Shown: positions 42,215-49,302 of the stretch, one piece after another
Numbering within the stretch: the stretch's first letter is position 1
Layout of the letters: each line of letters starts with the position of its first letter
DNA from: Arthrobacter sp. CJ23
GTDB taxonomy: Bacteria > Actinomycetota > Actinomycetes > Actinomycetales > Micrococcaceae
DNA: 64,000 nucleotides
Assembly: GCF_024741795.1 (NCBI RefSeq)
Contig: NZ_CP102950.1
Location: forward strand, 868,001 to 932,000
Direction of reading: 5' to 3'
Notes under the pieces: generated by a model
Database searches by the model: none
What the model saw: only the letters and a program-made list of their open reading frames with translations
Told to the model about the DNA's origin: nothing
Position numbers and translations under genes: made by a program

Positions 42215-42822
42215 ACCGTCCTCCGTTCATGCATAACCCGGGACCCAACCGCCTGGTCACTGGAAATTTCGTTGTATAGATGTCCGAGCCTGGTCTTGGC
42301 CCGGTTAAGCCGGGACTTCACGGTTCCTTCGACGATCCCGAGGGCGGCGGCGGCGTCCCTGATGCTCATGCCTTCGACTACGCAAAGGGTCAGAACGTCG
42401 CGATCTGCCGTGCGCAGCCGTACAAACGCCTCCCGCAGGGTTGCCGCCTCGTTGTCCTGCTCCGCGGCGTCGATGAATGCGTCGGCTACGTCCGGACTAT
42501 CGACTGGCCGGGGCAGCCGGTCCAGGAAGTTCCTGTACCTCCGACGCTCACGCAGATCGTTCTTGATGGTGTAGTTGGCGGTGACCAGCAGCCAGGCAAC
42601 AATCGAGTCGTTGACCACGCGGACATACTCCCGCCGACGCCAGGCCTCATAGAAGACCATTGCTGTGATGTCTTCAGCCCCATCTGCAGAGCCGACAAGT
42701 TTCACGCAGTGACGGAAAATGCGGTCCCGATGGCGGTCAAAGACGGCACCAAAGGCTTCGCCATCACCGGTCACGACTCGCTGCCACAGCACCTCGTCTG
42801 AACCGTCCCGGTTTCCGCCCAT
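42211..42822 (-). CDS. ECF-type RNA polymerase sigma factor
   Basis: About 203 residues. Region 2 is visible in FGAVFDRHRDRIFRHCVKLVGSADGAEDITAMVF and the following Trp-containing helix. Region 4 is in REAFVRLRTADRDVLTLCVVEG followed by MSIRDAAAALGIVEGTVKSRLNRAK, the helix-turn-helix that reads the -35 box. The ATG at 42822 is my choice; a GTG at 42843 would add seven residues, and neither has a strong ribosome site. It is the first gene of a two-gene operon with the membrane-anchored protein. Confidence 0.88.
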   Translation of the reverse strand: MGGNRDGSDEVLWQRVVTGDGEAFGAVFDRHRDRIFRHCVKLVGSADGAEDITAMVFYEAWRRREYVRVVNDSIVAWLLVTANYTIKNDLRERRRYRNFLDRLPRPVDSPDVADAFIDAAEQDNEAATLREAFVRLRTADRDVLTLCVVEGMSIRDAAAALGIVEGTVKSRLNRAKTRLGHLYNEISSDQAVGSRVMHERRTV

Positions 42823-42877
42823 ACCCCATAGTGTCCGGACCACTGGAAAGGTTCCATCATTTGCGAAAGAAGCCGGA

Positions 42878-43366
42878 CTAGCCGGCCACGAAGGAAAGCG
42901 AGTCCTTCCCGTTCGTCCAGATCAGGGTGTCCTTGCTGTAGCCCAGTTCCACGGCTCCGTCGAGGAAGTCGAGGACCCATCGCTGCTGCTCACTCGTTGG
43001 TCCCGTGCAGCCTGAAGCGCCGAGGGCCCGCTGCCCCGTCAGGCGCATGGTGTTGCCTTTGATCGTGACGACGGCATCAAGGGGACCGCACGGCATCCTG
43101 ACCACCAGATGGGTGTCCCCGCTGACTTTGGAAAGTTTCGCCGTAACCTCGCCGGCGGTCACCCAGGGGATAGCGGCGCCGTCATCGGATCCGGCTGTGC
43201 TGGTGTATTTCCCACAGGGGGCGTCAGAAACGAACTGGGCACACTCACTTGCTGGTCTTGAAGTCTGCACCGGGTCCGGCGCACCGGGGTTGGAGCCGCA
43301 CGAGGCCACTGTCATCCCGAGAAACAGGACAACAGCGGTGATGGCAAATATCCTGCGAATCTCCAT
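42878..43366 (-). CDS. META/HslJ-like lipoprotein
   Basis: 162 residues. Signal peptide MEIRRIFAITAVVLFLGMTV and lipobox VASC (Cys23). The mature part has LVVRMPCGPLDAVVTIKGNTMRLTG, a GC pair (GASGCTGP) and ELGYSKDTLIWTNGKDSLSF at the end, a layout like META/HslJ domains. No function is established beyond envelope location. I use the ATG at 43366, preceded by GGGCGGGGG; the frame is open to 43516. It is divergent from the ChrB-domain gene. Confidence 0.7.
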   Translation of the reverse strand: MEIRRIFAITAVVLFLGMTVASCGSNPGAPDPVQTSRPASECAQFVSDAPCGKYTSTAGSDDGAAIPWVTAGEVTAKLSKVSGDTHLVVRMPCGPLDAVVTIKGNTMRLTGQRALGASGCTGPTSEQQRWVLDFLDGAVELGYSKDTLIWTNGKDSLSFVAG

Positions 43367-43479
43367 GGCCCCCGCCCAATGTCGAATTGCTCGAAGCATA
43401 GGCGTCCCGAGCCCTTTTGTCAGGAGAAGACGAGGGCAGAGTGCTGGCCGCGATCTATGATGCGCGAGGACACCAGGTG

Positions 43480-43503
43480 GATATGTAACAGCTGTTACAT
43501 ATC
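43480..43503. promoter_or_regulatory. 24-bp perfect palindrome before the ChrB-domain gene
   Basis: GATATGTAACAG followed directly by its exact complement CTGTTACATATC. The core ATGTAAC ... GTTACAT resembles operators of PadR-like winged-helix repressors. It ends immediately before the first possible start codon of the next gene, so a bound protein would cover the promoter or transcript start. Confidence 0.7.
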
Positions 43504-43509
43504 TTGATT

Positions 43510-44052
43510 GTGCCACCTACTGAGAACTCCGCCTGGCTCGTCATGATCGTGCAGGTTCCCGCGGCGCCATCCCGTCATCGCGTGGCCGTCTGGCGGGAAT
43601 TGCGGCGCTTCGGCGCCGTCCCGCTCGGACAAGGGACCTGGGTTGCCCCCGACGTACCGGCCTGCCGGGACGGGGCCAACAAGGCCCGTGATCTTGCCCA
43701 GACGGGAAAGGGCGAGTTGATCCTGCTGATGACGCATGCCAGTGACGACGACGCCCCACGGCTGCGTGCGCTCTTTGACGCGGCACGGGAGGATGAATGG
43801 AGCGAATTCCTGGCTGACTGCGTGAAATTCACCGAGGAAATCGCTCGGGAGATCGCCAAGCAGAAGTTCACGCTCGCCGAGCTCGAAGAGGAAGAGCAAA
43901 GCCTGGACCGGCTCCGCCGATGGTCGCGGACCATCCGCGCCCGCGATGTTTTCGGCAGTGCCGGTGCAACACAGGCCGAGGGAATGCTGGTCCGCTGCAC
44001 CTCAGCGCTGGATGAGTTCGCCGGGCTCGTCTACCGGGAAGTCCACTCATGA
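43510..44052 (+). CDS. ChrB N-terminal domain protein
   Basis: 180 residues. SAWLVMIVQVPAAPSRHRVAVWRELRRFGAVPLGQGTWVAP is the ChrB N-terminal pattern, related to PaaX-like regulators. A long charged helix follows (FTEEIAREIAKQKFTLAELEEEEQ). ChrB regulators of chromate resistance also have a C-terminal sensing domain, which is missing here. Start: GTG at 43510, or TTG at 43504; both are only a few bases beyond the palindrome, which suggests a leaderless or nearly leaderless message. Its end overlaps the MFS gene by 4 bases (ATGA), so it may regulate that transporter. Confidence 0.8.
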   Translation: MPPTENSAWLVMIVQVPAAPSRHRVAVWRELRRFGAVPLGQGTWVAPDVPACRDGANKARDLAQTGKGELILLMTHASDDDAPRLRALFDAAREDEWSEFLADCVKFTEEIAREIAKQKFTLAELEEEEQSLDRLRRWSRTIRARDVFGSAGATQAEGMLVRCTSALDEFAGLVYREVHS

Positions 44053-45260
44053 GCCCCTCGCCCCTGAGCCCCACACGGCTGGGACCTCGGCTGGGCGCCG
44101 CGACCTCCTCCGCGCCCTTGTATGCAGCCGGTTTCGTGACGGCTTTCGGTGCCCACAGCATTGCTGCAGGCATGGGTGCCCAAAGCGAGAACATCGGCCT
44201 GACTTTGCATACTCTGGGGCTGCTGCTGGCTGCCTATGACATCTCAGAGGTGTTCCTCAAACCCATCTTCGGCGCGCTCAGCGACAGGACCGGCACCAAG
44301 CCCGTCATTGTCGGGGGCCTCCTGGCATTCGCCGTTCTTTCACTTCCCGGGCTGTGGGGAAGCGATCCGCTCATGCTCGGACTGGCACGCCTCGGCCAAG
44401 GAGCCGCGGCATCAGCCTTTTCCCCGGCAGCGTCGGCCATGGTCGCACGCAGGGCCGGTGGAAAGAAGGCCGGCACGTACTTCGGCCGGTACGGATCCTG
44501 GAAGAGCCTCGGCTACGTCATCGGGCCACTGCTGGGCGCGGGCCTGATACTCGCCGGAGGCTTCACGCTGCTCTTTGCCGCGCTCTCCGTGTTGGCAGCA
44601 GTTGCAGCCGTGTGGGTCCTCATCTGCGTCCCCCATCTGGATCCGCTCCCGCGCCAGCGGTACACGGTCATTGATTTGGCCCGACAAGTCACGGAACGGC
44701 GTTTCCTGGTCCCCACACTGGTTCTCGCCGCTTCCACGGCCGCGATGGGCTCGGCGATTGGCTTCCTTCCCGCCTTGGCGGCTCAACATGGCATGGGCCC
44801 CGTCGCAGGCACGGCAACGGTAAGCGTCCTGGCGATAGCCTCGCTGCTTGTGCAACCCCGGATTGGCGCGCTGCGCGACCAGGAACGCATCGGCGACAGC
44901 CACGGGATGACCACCGGGCTCCTGCTCACGGCAAGCGGCGTGGCCCTCATCGCCCTGGTGCCGGGGCCGGTTACGTTGTTCATCTCGGCCGCAGCAATTG
45001 GTGCGGGCATCGGCATCTCCACGCCTTTGGGCTTTGCCCACTTGGCCGAGACCACACCGCCCGAACGAATGGGAAGGACCATGGGCTCGGCCGAACTCGG
45101 CCGCGAACTTGGCGACGCCGGAGGCCCGCTTCTCGTCGGAGGCATCGCCACGGTCAGTGCCTTGCCCCTTGGCCTCGGAGCCCTCGCGCTGCTGGTAGCT
45201 GCCGCCAGCCTGCCCCGTGTCACTGGGAACCGAGCAAGACGCAGCCAAGCCGAGACCTAG
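44049..45260 (+). CDS. MFS transporter
   Basis: 403 residues, 12 predicted helices. DISEVFLKPIFGALSDRTGTKPVIVGG holds the loop between helices 2 and 3 with the MFS signature. AETTPPERMGRTMGSAELGRELGDAGG near the end is its C-terminal counterpart. The arrangement fits drug:proton antiporters. Coupled to the ChrB-domain gene, it may export a toxic anion or compound, but chromate transporters (ChrA) are unrelated, so chromate is not implied. Confidence 0.87.
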   Translation: MSPSPLSPTRLGPRLGAATSSAPLYAAGFVTAFGAHSIAAGMGAQSENIGLTLHTLGLLLAAYDISEVFLKPIFGALSDRTGTKPVIVGGLLAFAVLSLPGLWGSDPLMLGLARLGQGAAASAFSPAASAMVARRAGGKKAGTYFGRYGSWKSLGYVIGPLLGAGLILAGGFTLLFAALSVLAAVAAVWVLICVPHLDPLPRQRYTVIDLARQVTERRFLVPTLVLAASTAAMGSAIGFLPALAAQHGMGPVAGTATVSVLAIASLLVQPRIGALRDQERIGDSHGMTTGLLLTASGVALIALVPGPVTLFISAAAIGAGIGISTPLGFAHLAETTPPERMGRTMGSAELGRELGDAGGPLLVGGIATVSALPLGLGALALLVAAASLPRVTGNRARRSQAET

Positions 45261-45540
45261 GAAGCAGGATGTTGCTGGGCTCCCGAGAGCTGTAGATTCC
45301 GCTTGCGGGGGCGGATCTCGACGTCACAGATCGAGCCCGCACCCGGGGCGAGGAAACGGTGGGTGGTATGGCGGACTGGTGGTAGATGAAATCGCCGACG
45401 TCATCGACCACGTAGTCGTTCGGACGCGTGCCCGGGACAGTCGCATCGCGTGCCGTTCCCTTGTTGAAGGCAATGCACTCCATGGTGGATTCATCTCCTG
45501 CGGAGGGGACGGCCGCCCGGGGTCTTAATGGGTTCCATAT
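45257..45540 (-). pseudogene. Frameshifted cupin-domain remnant
   Basis: From the ATG at 45483 one frame reads MECIAFNKGTARDA and then RPNDYVVDDVGDFIYHQSAI. Near 45360 the cupin sense continues in another frame, HRFLAPGAGSICDVEIRPRK, to a TAG at 45259. Joined, DFIYHQSAIPHRFLAPG is the usual last strand of a cupin barrel. The shift can be explained by a 2-base insertion or 1-base loss. A further upstream start (MEPIKTPGGRPL at about 45540) lies in a third frame. The first barrel strands with the metal ligands are absent. Confidence 0.5.
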
Positions 45541-45636
45541 GCCTACCGGCGAAGATTTAGCACGCTCTTAGTGGGCCCGATTCTCGAGAACGTGCAGCTA
45601 CTCCCTCTCGATCGGCAGACATGGCAGACTTCGGCC

Positions 45637-45873
45637 ATGAGTATCGAGCACTGGTGGCTGAAGCTGAAGCCGTCCACCCGGAAATGGCTGATCGAGAACA
45701 ACGGCGACGCGGTTCCCCCGGAAGTGGTTACGGAGATCACCCAAGTCGGCGGGCCGATTCCTTCCGATGCCTGGTGGGTTGGTCAGACCGGGCTCTCAGG
45801 GTTCTATTTCTCGGACGAGGCGGTCGACTGGATCGAGGCGGTAGGGAACGGCGAAGCGCCCGAGGTTCCCTGA
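45637..45873 (+). CDS. Small hypothetical protein
   Basis: 78 residues, MSIEHWWLKLKPSTRKWL at the start, then GDAVPPEVVTEIT and WWVGQTGLSGFYFSDEAVDWIE. The mix of Trp, charged residues and a proline-led middle looks like a small folded protein; I do not know a function. The ATG at 45637 is preferred over the open frame from 45571. It ends 11 bases before the convergent membrane-protein gene. Confidence 0.65.
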   Translation: MSIEHWWLKLKPSTRKWLIENNGDAVPPEVVTEITQVGGPIPSDAWWVGQTGLSGFYFSDEAVDWIEAVGNGEAPEVP

Positions 45874-45884
45874 CGGCGCCGCCG

Positions 45885-46355
45885 TCAGGGCATCCTGAGG
45901 CCGCGGTCAGCAGACGCGGAACCACTGGCGGGCCTGGCTGGCGGCCTGCTGGACTTGCCTTGGGCGACTCCAGCGACGGCGGCGATCAGGGCGGGTATAT
46001 AGAACCAACCAACGGTTGCGGAGCCGATCACTACGAACACGGCGAGAGCAGCAGTGGTCGGAACGGACAGGTAGATCCGTGCCCTCCCCTTTAGCAGGAA
46101 GGGCAGTGCGGTCAGAGCCACAGGAATGAGTAGCGGCACCAAGACGGATGCCCCAACTGTCTCAAACAGGGTTGAATGGCTAACCTGCCCTGGCCCGCCG
46201 TTCGTCAGTCTTACCTTTACGTAGACCGGAACCAGGAGCAGGACCAAGGACGCAAGCATCGAGAGCGCGACAGCAACGATCTGGCCATGAATCTTCGGAA
46301 CCGGACGGCGTTTCACATGGCTCCCAGGTGCACTTCCATAAGTCAACGAAAACAT
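45885..46355 (-). CDS. Hypothetical membrane protein, four helices
   Basis: 156 residues. Helices at about 25-47, 64-86, 93-110 and 112-130, with a basic Arg/Pro/Ser-rich tail. No family is recognised. The ATG at 46355 has only a weak GGAA upstream; a GTG at 46316 with GGGAG would shorten the protein by 13 residues. Confidence 0.6.
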   Translation of the reverse strand: MFSLTYGSAPGSHVKRRPVPKIHGQIVAVALSMLASLVLLLVPVYVKVRLTNGGPGQVSHSTLFETVGASVLVPLLIPVALTALPFLLKGRARIYLSVPTTAALAVFVVIGSATVGWFYIPALIAAVAGVAQGKSSRPPARPASGSASADRGLRMP

Positions 46356-46523
46356 GGTTCCAGGGATTCGACCAGATGTTGTTCAGCACGCGCCCACTTG
46401 AGACATGACGACTTTCTGGGCGTCGTCCTCAGAAAGGATGAATGGATCCGTTCAACGAAGCACGAAGTCTCACAGCGTGTTCTTCAGGTGCGGGTTCGGA
46501 CAGTCCCGCCACCCGCCTCAACG

Positions 46524-46678
46524 CCACTCGCCTCAACGGCACCCGCTTCGCGGTGCATCCGGACGTCACGAACGGATCCATGAAAGCCCGGACACGCACC
46601 TGGTGACGCTCAACGGCGCCGCATCCGTCGTGCGCGAGAGCCTCGCCGACGTCGTTGAACTGATCGCGAACTACCGAC
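46524..46678 (+). pseudogene. flbD: flbD remnant with a one-base frameshift
   Basis: ACTCGCCTCAACGGCACC reads TRLNGTRFAVHPDV, the start of the flagellar protein FlbD. After GACGTC the sense jumps frame and continues ERIHESPDTHLVTLNGAASV then VRESLADVVELIANYR, the remainder of FlbD. Loss of one base near 46569 explains the shift. The original start codon is not preserved. It runs directly into the motB remnant. Confidence 0.75.
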
Positions 46679-46908
46679 CTGGCCCTGAAGGAGGTGGACC
46701 GCCTCACCGGGCAGATGGAATCCGCGCTGAAGGCGGCCCAGTTCGATGCCAACGTCCAGTGCCAGATCGGGGAACGCGGGCTGACCGTGAAACTGGTGGG
46801 ATCGCAGGCGCTCTTCCTGCCGGACCGGCCCGAGCTCACCCCGCGGGCCAGCCAGATCCTGGACGCCATCGCACCCGCCCTGGCCCCGGACGGCGAGCCA
46901 TGCTCCCC
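46679..46908 (+). pseudogene. motB: motB internal fragment
   Basis: One frame reads LALKEVDRLTGQMESALKAA, then VKLVGSQALFLPDRPELTPR and ASQILDAIAPALAPDGE. This is the segment of the flagellar stator protein MotB just before and at the start of its OmpA-like peptidoglycan-binding domain. The membrane helix before it and the rest of the OmpA domain are missing, as is all of motA, which normally lies between flbD and motB. A deletion joining flbD to motB therefore occurred near 46678. Confidence 0.75.
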
Positions 46909-46965
46909 AAAAGTGAGATCTCGGCTCTTTCACCCAATGAAAGAGTCGAGATCTCACTTTTTTGT
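46909..46965. terminator. Very long hairpin, terminator or palindromic repeat
   Basis: 46909-46932 pairs with 46938-46961 over 24 bp with a single G-U pair and a CCCAA loop, followed by a run of T. The 57 bases are lower in GC than their surroundings. It may terminate towards the metal-resistance genes' upstream side, or be a mobile palindromic unit. Confidence 0.7.
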
Positions 46966-46995
46966 TTGTACAGAATTGCCTGAATACACGTGTCG

Positions 46996-47337
46996 ATGTA
47001 CATTTTGAGAATGGAAACCCTCACGCACGCCCCGGTCCTGGCGCGGTTCGGCTACGCGGTCTCTGATCCCACCAGGGCACGGATCCTGCTGGCGCTGGCC
47101 GCAGAACCCGGCTACCCCTCGGAGCTGGCCGACGCCCTCGGGGTGTCGCGGCAGAGCATGTCCAACCATCTGACATGCCTTCGCGGCTGCGGCCTGGTGG
47201 TGGCCCTTCCGGACGGCCGGCGGACCCGCTACGAGCTCGCCGACGCCCGGCTGGGCCATGCGATCACGGACCTGATCGGCGTCGTGCTGGCCGTGGACCC
47301 TGCCTGCTGCGCTCCGGATGGCGAGTGCCTGGTATGA
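46996..47337 (+). CDS. CmtR-type ArsR metal sensor
   Basis: 113 residues from the ATG at 46996; an ATG at 47011 or a GTG at 46990 are alternatives. The winged helix reads SDPTRARILLALAAEPGYPSELADALG, then SRQSMSNHLTCLRGCGLVVA. The LTCLRGC pair and the Cys near the end (PACCAPDGEC) match the Cys57-Cys61-Cys102 metal site of mycobacterial CmtR, a Cd(II)/Pb(II) sensor. It would leave its operator on binding metal and so de-repress itself and the coupled CDF transporter (ATGA overlap). An imperfect repeat ATACACGTGT/ATGTACAT upstream could be the operator. Confidence 0.87.
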   Translation: MYILRMETLTHAPVLARFGYAVSDPTRARILLALAAEPGYPSELADALGVSRQSMSNHLTCLRGCGLVVALPDGRRTRYELADARLGHAITDLIGVVLAVDPACCAPDGECLV

Positions 47338-48080
47338 CCGCCCTGCAGCAGGCGCCCGGCCTGGCCCGCCGCGCCGTCCTCAGCCGCCGCATCCGGATCT
47401 TCGCCGCCGCCACCATTACCTACAACGTCATCGAGGCCATCGTGGCGCTCTGGGCCGGCGGCGTCGCGGATTCCTCGGCGCTGATCGGCTTCGGACTGGA
47501 CTCGGTGATCGAGGTGGCCTCCGCCGTCGCGCTCTCCTGGCAGTTTTCGGCCAAGGACCCCAAGCGGCGCGAGCACCTGACGCTGCGGATCATCGCCGTC
47601 TCCTTCTTCGCCCTGGCGGCCTTCGTCGCCGTCGACGCCGTCCGCTCGCTGGCCGGCGGCGGCGAGGCGCAGCACTCCACGCCGGGCATCGTGATTGCGG
47701 TGCTGAGCCTGGCGATCATGCCCGTCCTGTCCTGGCTGCAGCGCCGCGCCGGCCGCGAACTCGGCTCCCGGACCGCCGTGGCCGATTCCAAGCAGACCCT
47801 GCTGTGCACCTACCTCTCCGCGGTGCTGCTCGCTGGACTGCTGCTGAACAGCGCCCTGGGCTGGTGGTGGGCCGACGCCGGCGCCGCCCTGGTCATTGCC
47901 GTCATCGCCGTCCGTGAAGGCGTCAACGCCTGGCGCGGAGACGTCTGCTGCACAGTCCCGCGCACCGAGGCAGCCCAGCCCGCGGCGGAGAAGGATGCTG
48001 CCGCCGGCTGCTGCGAGGAATGCGGATCCGGGTCCCACCCCCGGGCCGTGGCCTTTGGACTCGGGAAGGAGCAGCCATGA
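47334..48080 (+). CDS. Cation diffusion facilitator-type metal transporter
   Basis: 248 residues with about six helices. TITYNVIEAIVALWAGGVADSSALIGFGLDSVIE is the CDF helix 1-2 region with the Asp/Ser/Asp pattern, and ADAGAALVIAVIAVREGVNAW contains the second Asp pair of the metal path. The C-terminal tail is Cys/His-rich (CCEECGSGSH). Unlike typical CDF proteins, it lacks a long cytoplasmic domain. It would export Cd/Zn/Pb-type ions under the CmtR-like sensor. Confidence 0.88.
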   Translation: MTALQQAPGLARRAVLSRRIRIFAAATITYNVIEAIVALWAGGVADSSALIGFGLDSVIEVASAVALSWQFSAKDPKRREHLTLRIIAVSFFALAAFVAVDAVRSLAGGGEAQHSTPGIVIAVLSLAIMPVLSWLQRRAGRELGSRTAVADSKQTLLCTYLSAVLLAGLLLNSALGWWWADAGAALVIAVIAVREGVNAWRGDVCCTVPRTEAAQPAAEKDAAAGCCEECGSGSHPRAVAFGLGKEQP

Positions 48081-48403
48081 CCAACTACGAATTGCGCATC
48101 ATTGCGGACTGCCCCAACAGTGGCCCGGCACTGGAGCTGTACCGCAGGGCCCTGGCCGAAGAGGGCCGGGATGCCGAGGTGCATGTCCGGGAAGTCAGCT
48201 CCGAGGACGAAGCCCGGGAGCTGGGCTTCCACGGTTCGCCGACGTTCATGATCGGTGGAAGGGACCTGTTCCCGTCGAGTGCCGAGCCTGCCGTGACATG
48301 CCGCGTGTATCCGACTCCGGACGGCCTCTCGGGACAGCCCAGCCTCGCTGCGTTGCGTCTGGCGGTTCGTTTGGCCATCTTGCGGGCGGCTCAGCCCAAG
48401 TAG
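48077..48403 (+). CDS. Small thioredoxin-fold protein of the metal operon
   Basis: 108 residues. LRIIADCPNSGPALELYRRAL forms a first strand and helix with one Cys; FHGSPTFMIGGRDLFP is a cis-Pro loop; CRVYPTPDGLSGQPSLAALRLAV closes. This resembles small thioredoxin-like proteins related to the MerB/alkylmercury-lyase accessory type. The CxxC (or CxxU) is reduced to CPNS, so classic redox activity is doubtful. GGAAGGAG precedes the ATG, which overlaps the transporter stop (ATGA). Confidence 0.75.
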   Translation: MTNYELRIIADCPNSGPALELYRRALAEEGRDAEVHVREVSSEDEARELGFHGSPTFMIGGRDLFPSSAEPAVTCRVYPTPDGLSGQPSLAALRLAVRLAILRAAQPK

Positions 48404-48435
48404 GGGTCCTGATCGGGACGAGAACCAGTGACCCC

Positions 48436-48463
48436 TTGACTTCCCGGCCTTTCGGCGGATACT
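48436..48463 (+). promoter_or_regulatory. Promoter of the ArsR-AHSA1 operon
   Basis: TTGACT (48436-48441), 16 bases, GATACT (48458-48463). The expected start of transcription coincides with the ATG at 48471, so the message is probably leaderless. Confidence 0.65.
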
Positions 48464-48478
48464 TAAGCATATGCTTAA
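48463..48478. promoter_or_regulatory. ArsR operator palindrome over the start codon
   Basis: TTAAGCATATGCTTAA, a perfect 16-bp palindrome that contains the ATG of the ArsR gene and overlaps the end of its -10 box. Low-GC palindromes of this form are usual ArsR-family binding sites. Confidence 0.7.
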
Positions 48479-48830
48479 CAATCAGCGGCAGGACGTGGAT
48501 CTCGATTCCGTGTTCCAGGCTCTCGCCGACCCTACCCGCCGGGCCATTGTGGTCCGGCTCTGTGAGGGACCGGCGTCGGTCTCGGAGCTGGCGAAGCCCT
48601 TCTCCATGAGCCTGCCGGCGATTGTCCAGCACCTTCAGGTCCTGGAACACAGTGGGCTGGTGCGCAGCGAAAAGACCGGACGGGTCCGCAGTTGCAGCAT
48701 CGTGCCCTCAGCGGTCCGGTCCGCCGAAGCCTGGCTCGGCCTGCGCCGGACCAGCGCGGAGCGGCGCCTCGACCGCCTGGAGGAGTTCCTCAGCATCCCG
48801 GATAACACCACTCCGGCCAACGAACACTAG
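48471..48830 (+). CDS. ArsR-family regulator
   Basis: 119 residues. Helix-turn-helix FQALADPTRRAIVVRLCEGPASVSELAKPF followed by SLPAIVQHLQVLEHSGLVRSEKTGRVRSC, the wing. No Cys pair in the metal-sensing helix, so this is the subgroup that accompanies AHSA1-type proteins rather than a metal sensor. The ATG lies inside a 16-bp palindrome; there is no room for a ribosome site, consistent with leaderless translation and strict autoregulation. The AHSA1-type gene follows 9 bases later. Confidence 0.9.
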   Translation: MLNNQRQDVDLDSVFQALADPTRRAIVVRLCEGPASVSELAKPFSMSLPAIVQHLQVLEHSGLVRSEKTGRVRSCSIVPSAVRSAEAWLGLRRTSAERRLDRLEEFLSIPDNTTPANEH

Positions 48831-48839
48831 GAGCACGTC

Positions 48840-49298
48840 ATGACCACGCCCATTACGCACGCGAGCTTCAGCCTTGAACGCAAACTCAACGCCCCGGTAT
48901 CCCGCGTCTGGTCCGCCTTCGCGGACTACGGCAACAAGAAGAAGTGGTTCGTGGGCCCGGAGGAGTGGGCCCAAGGCGAATCCAGCCTGGACTTCCGCGA
49001 AGGCGGCAGCGAGACGGATTCCGGTGGCCCCGAAGGCGGCTTCGTCTCCACCATGAAGGCGGTCTACCACGACATCGTTGAGAATCAGCGGATCGTCTAC
49101 AGCTACGAGATGCTGCTCGACGGCGAACGCATGTCAGTCTCCCTCTCCACCATCGAGATGGAGGCCGACGGCGAAGGCACACGCCTCACCCTCACCGAAC
49201 AGGGCGCCTACTTCACCGACGAAGACCATGTGGAAGGCCGCAAAGAGGGCACCGAGGGACTCCTCGATGCCCTCCAAGCCTTCGTGGAAGGCAGCTGA
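48840..49298 (+). CDS. SRPBCC / AHSA1-type protein
   Basis: 152 residues. FSLERKLNAPVSRVWSAFADYGNKKKWF is the AHSA1 N-terminal strand and helix; GTRLTLTEQGAYF and a C-terminal helix (GTEGLLDALQAFVEGS) finish the fold. Proteins of this type linked to ArsR regulators are common, yet mostly without known ligand. AGGAG lies 5 bases upstream of the ATG. It ends 4 bases before the convergent drug transporter gene. Confidence 0.9.
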   Translation: MTTPITHASFSLERKLNAPVSRVWSAFADYGNKKKWFVGPEEWAQGESSLDFREGGSETDSGGPEGGFVSTMKAVYHDIVENQRIVYSYEMLLDGERMSVSLSTIEMEADGEGTRLTLTEQGAYFTDEDHVEGRKEGTEGLLDALQAFVEGS

Positions 49299-49302
49299 GC
49301 GG

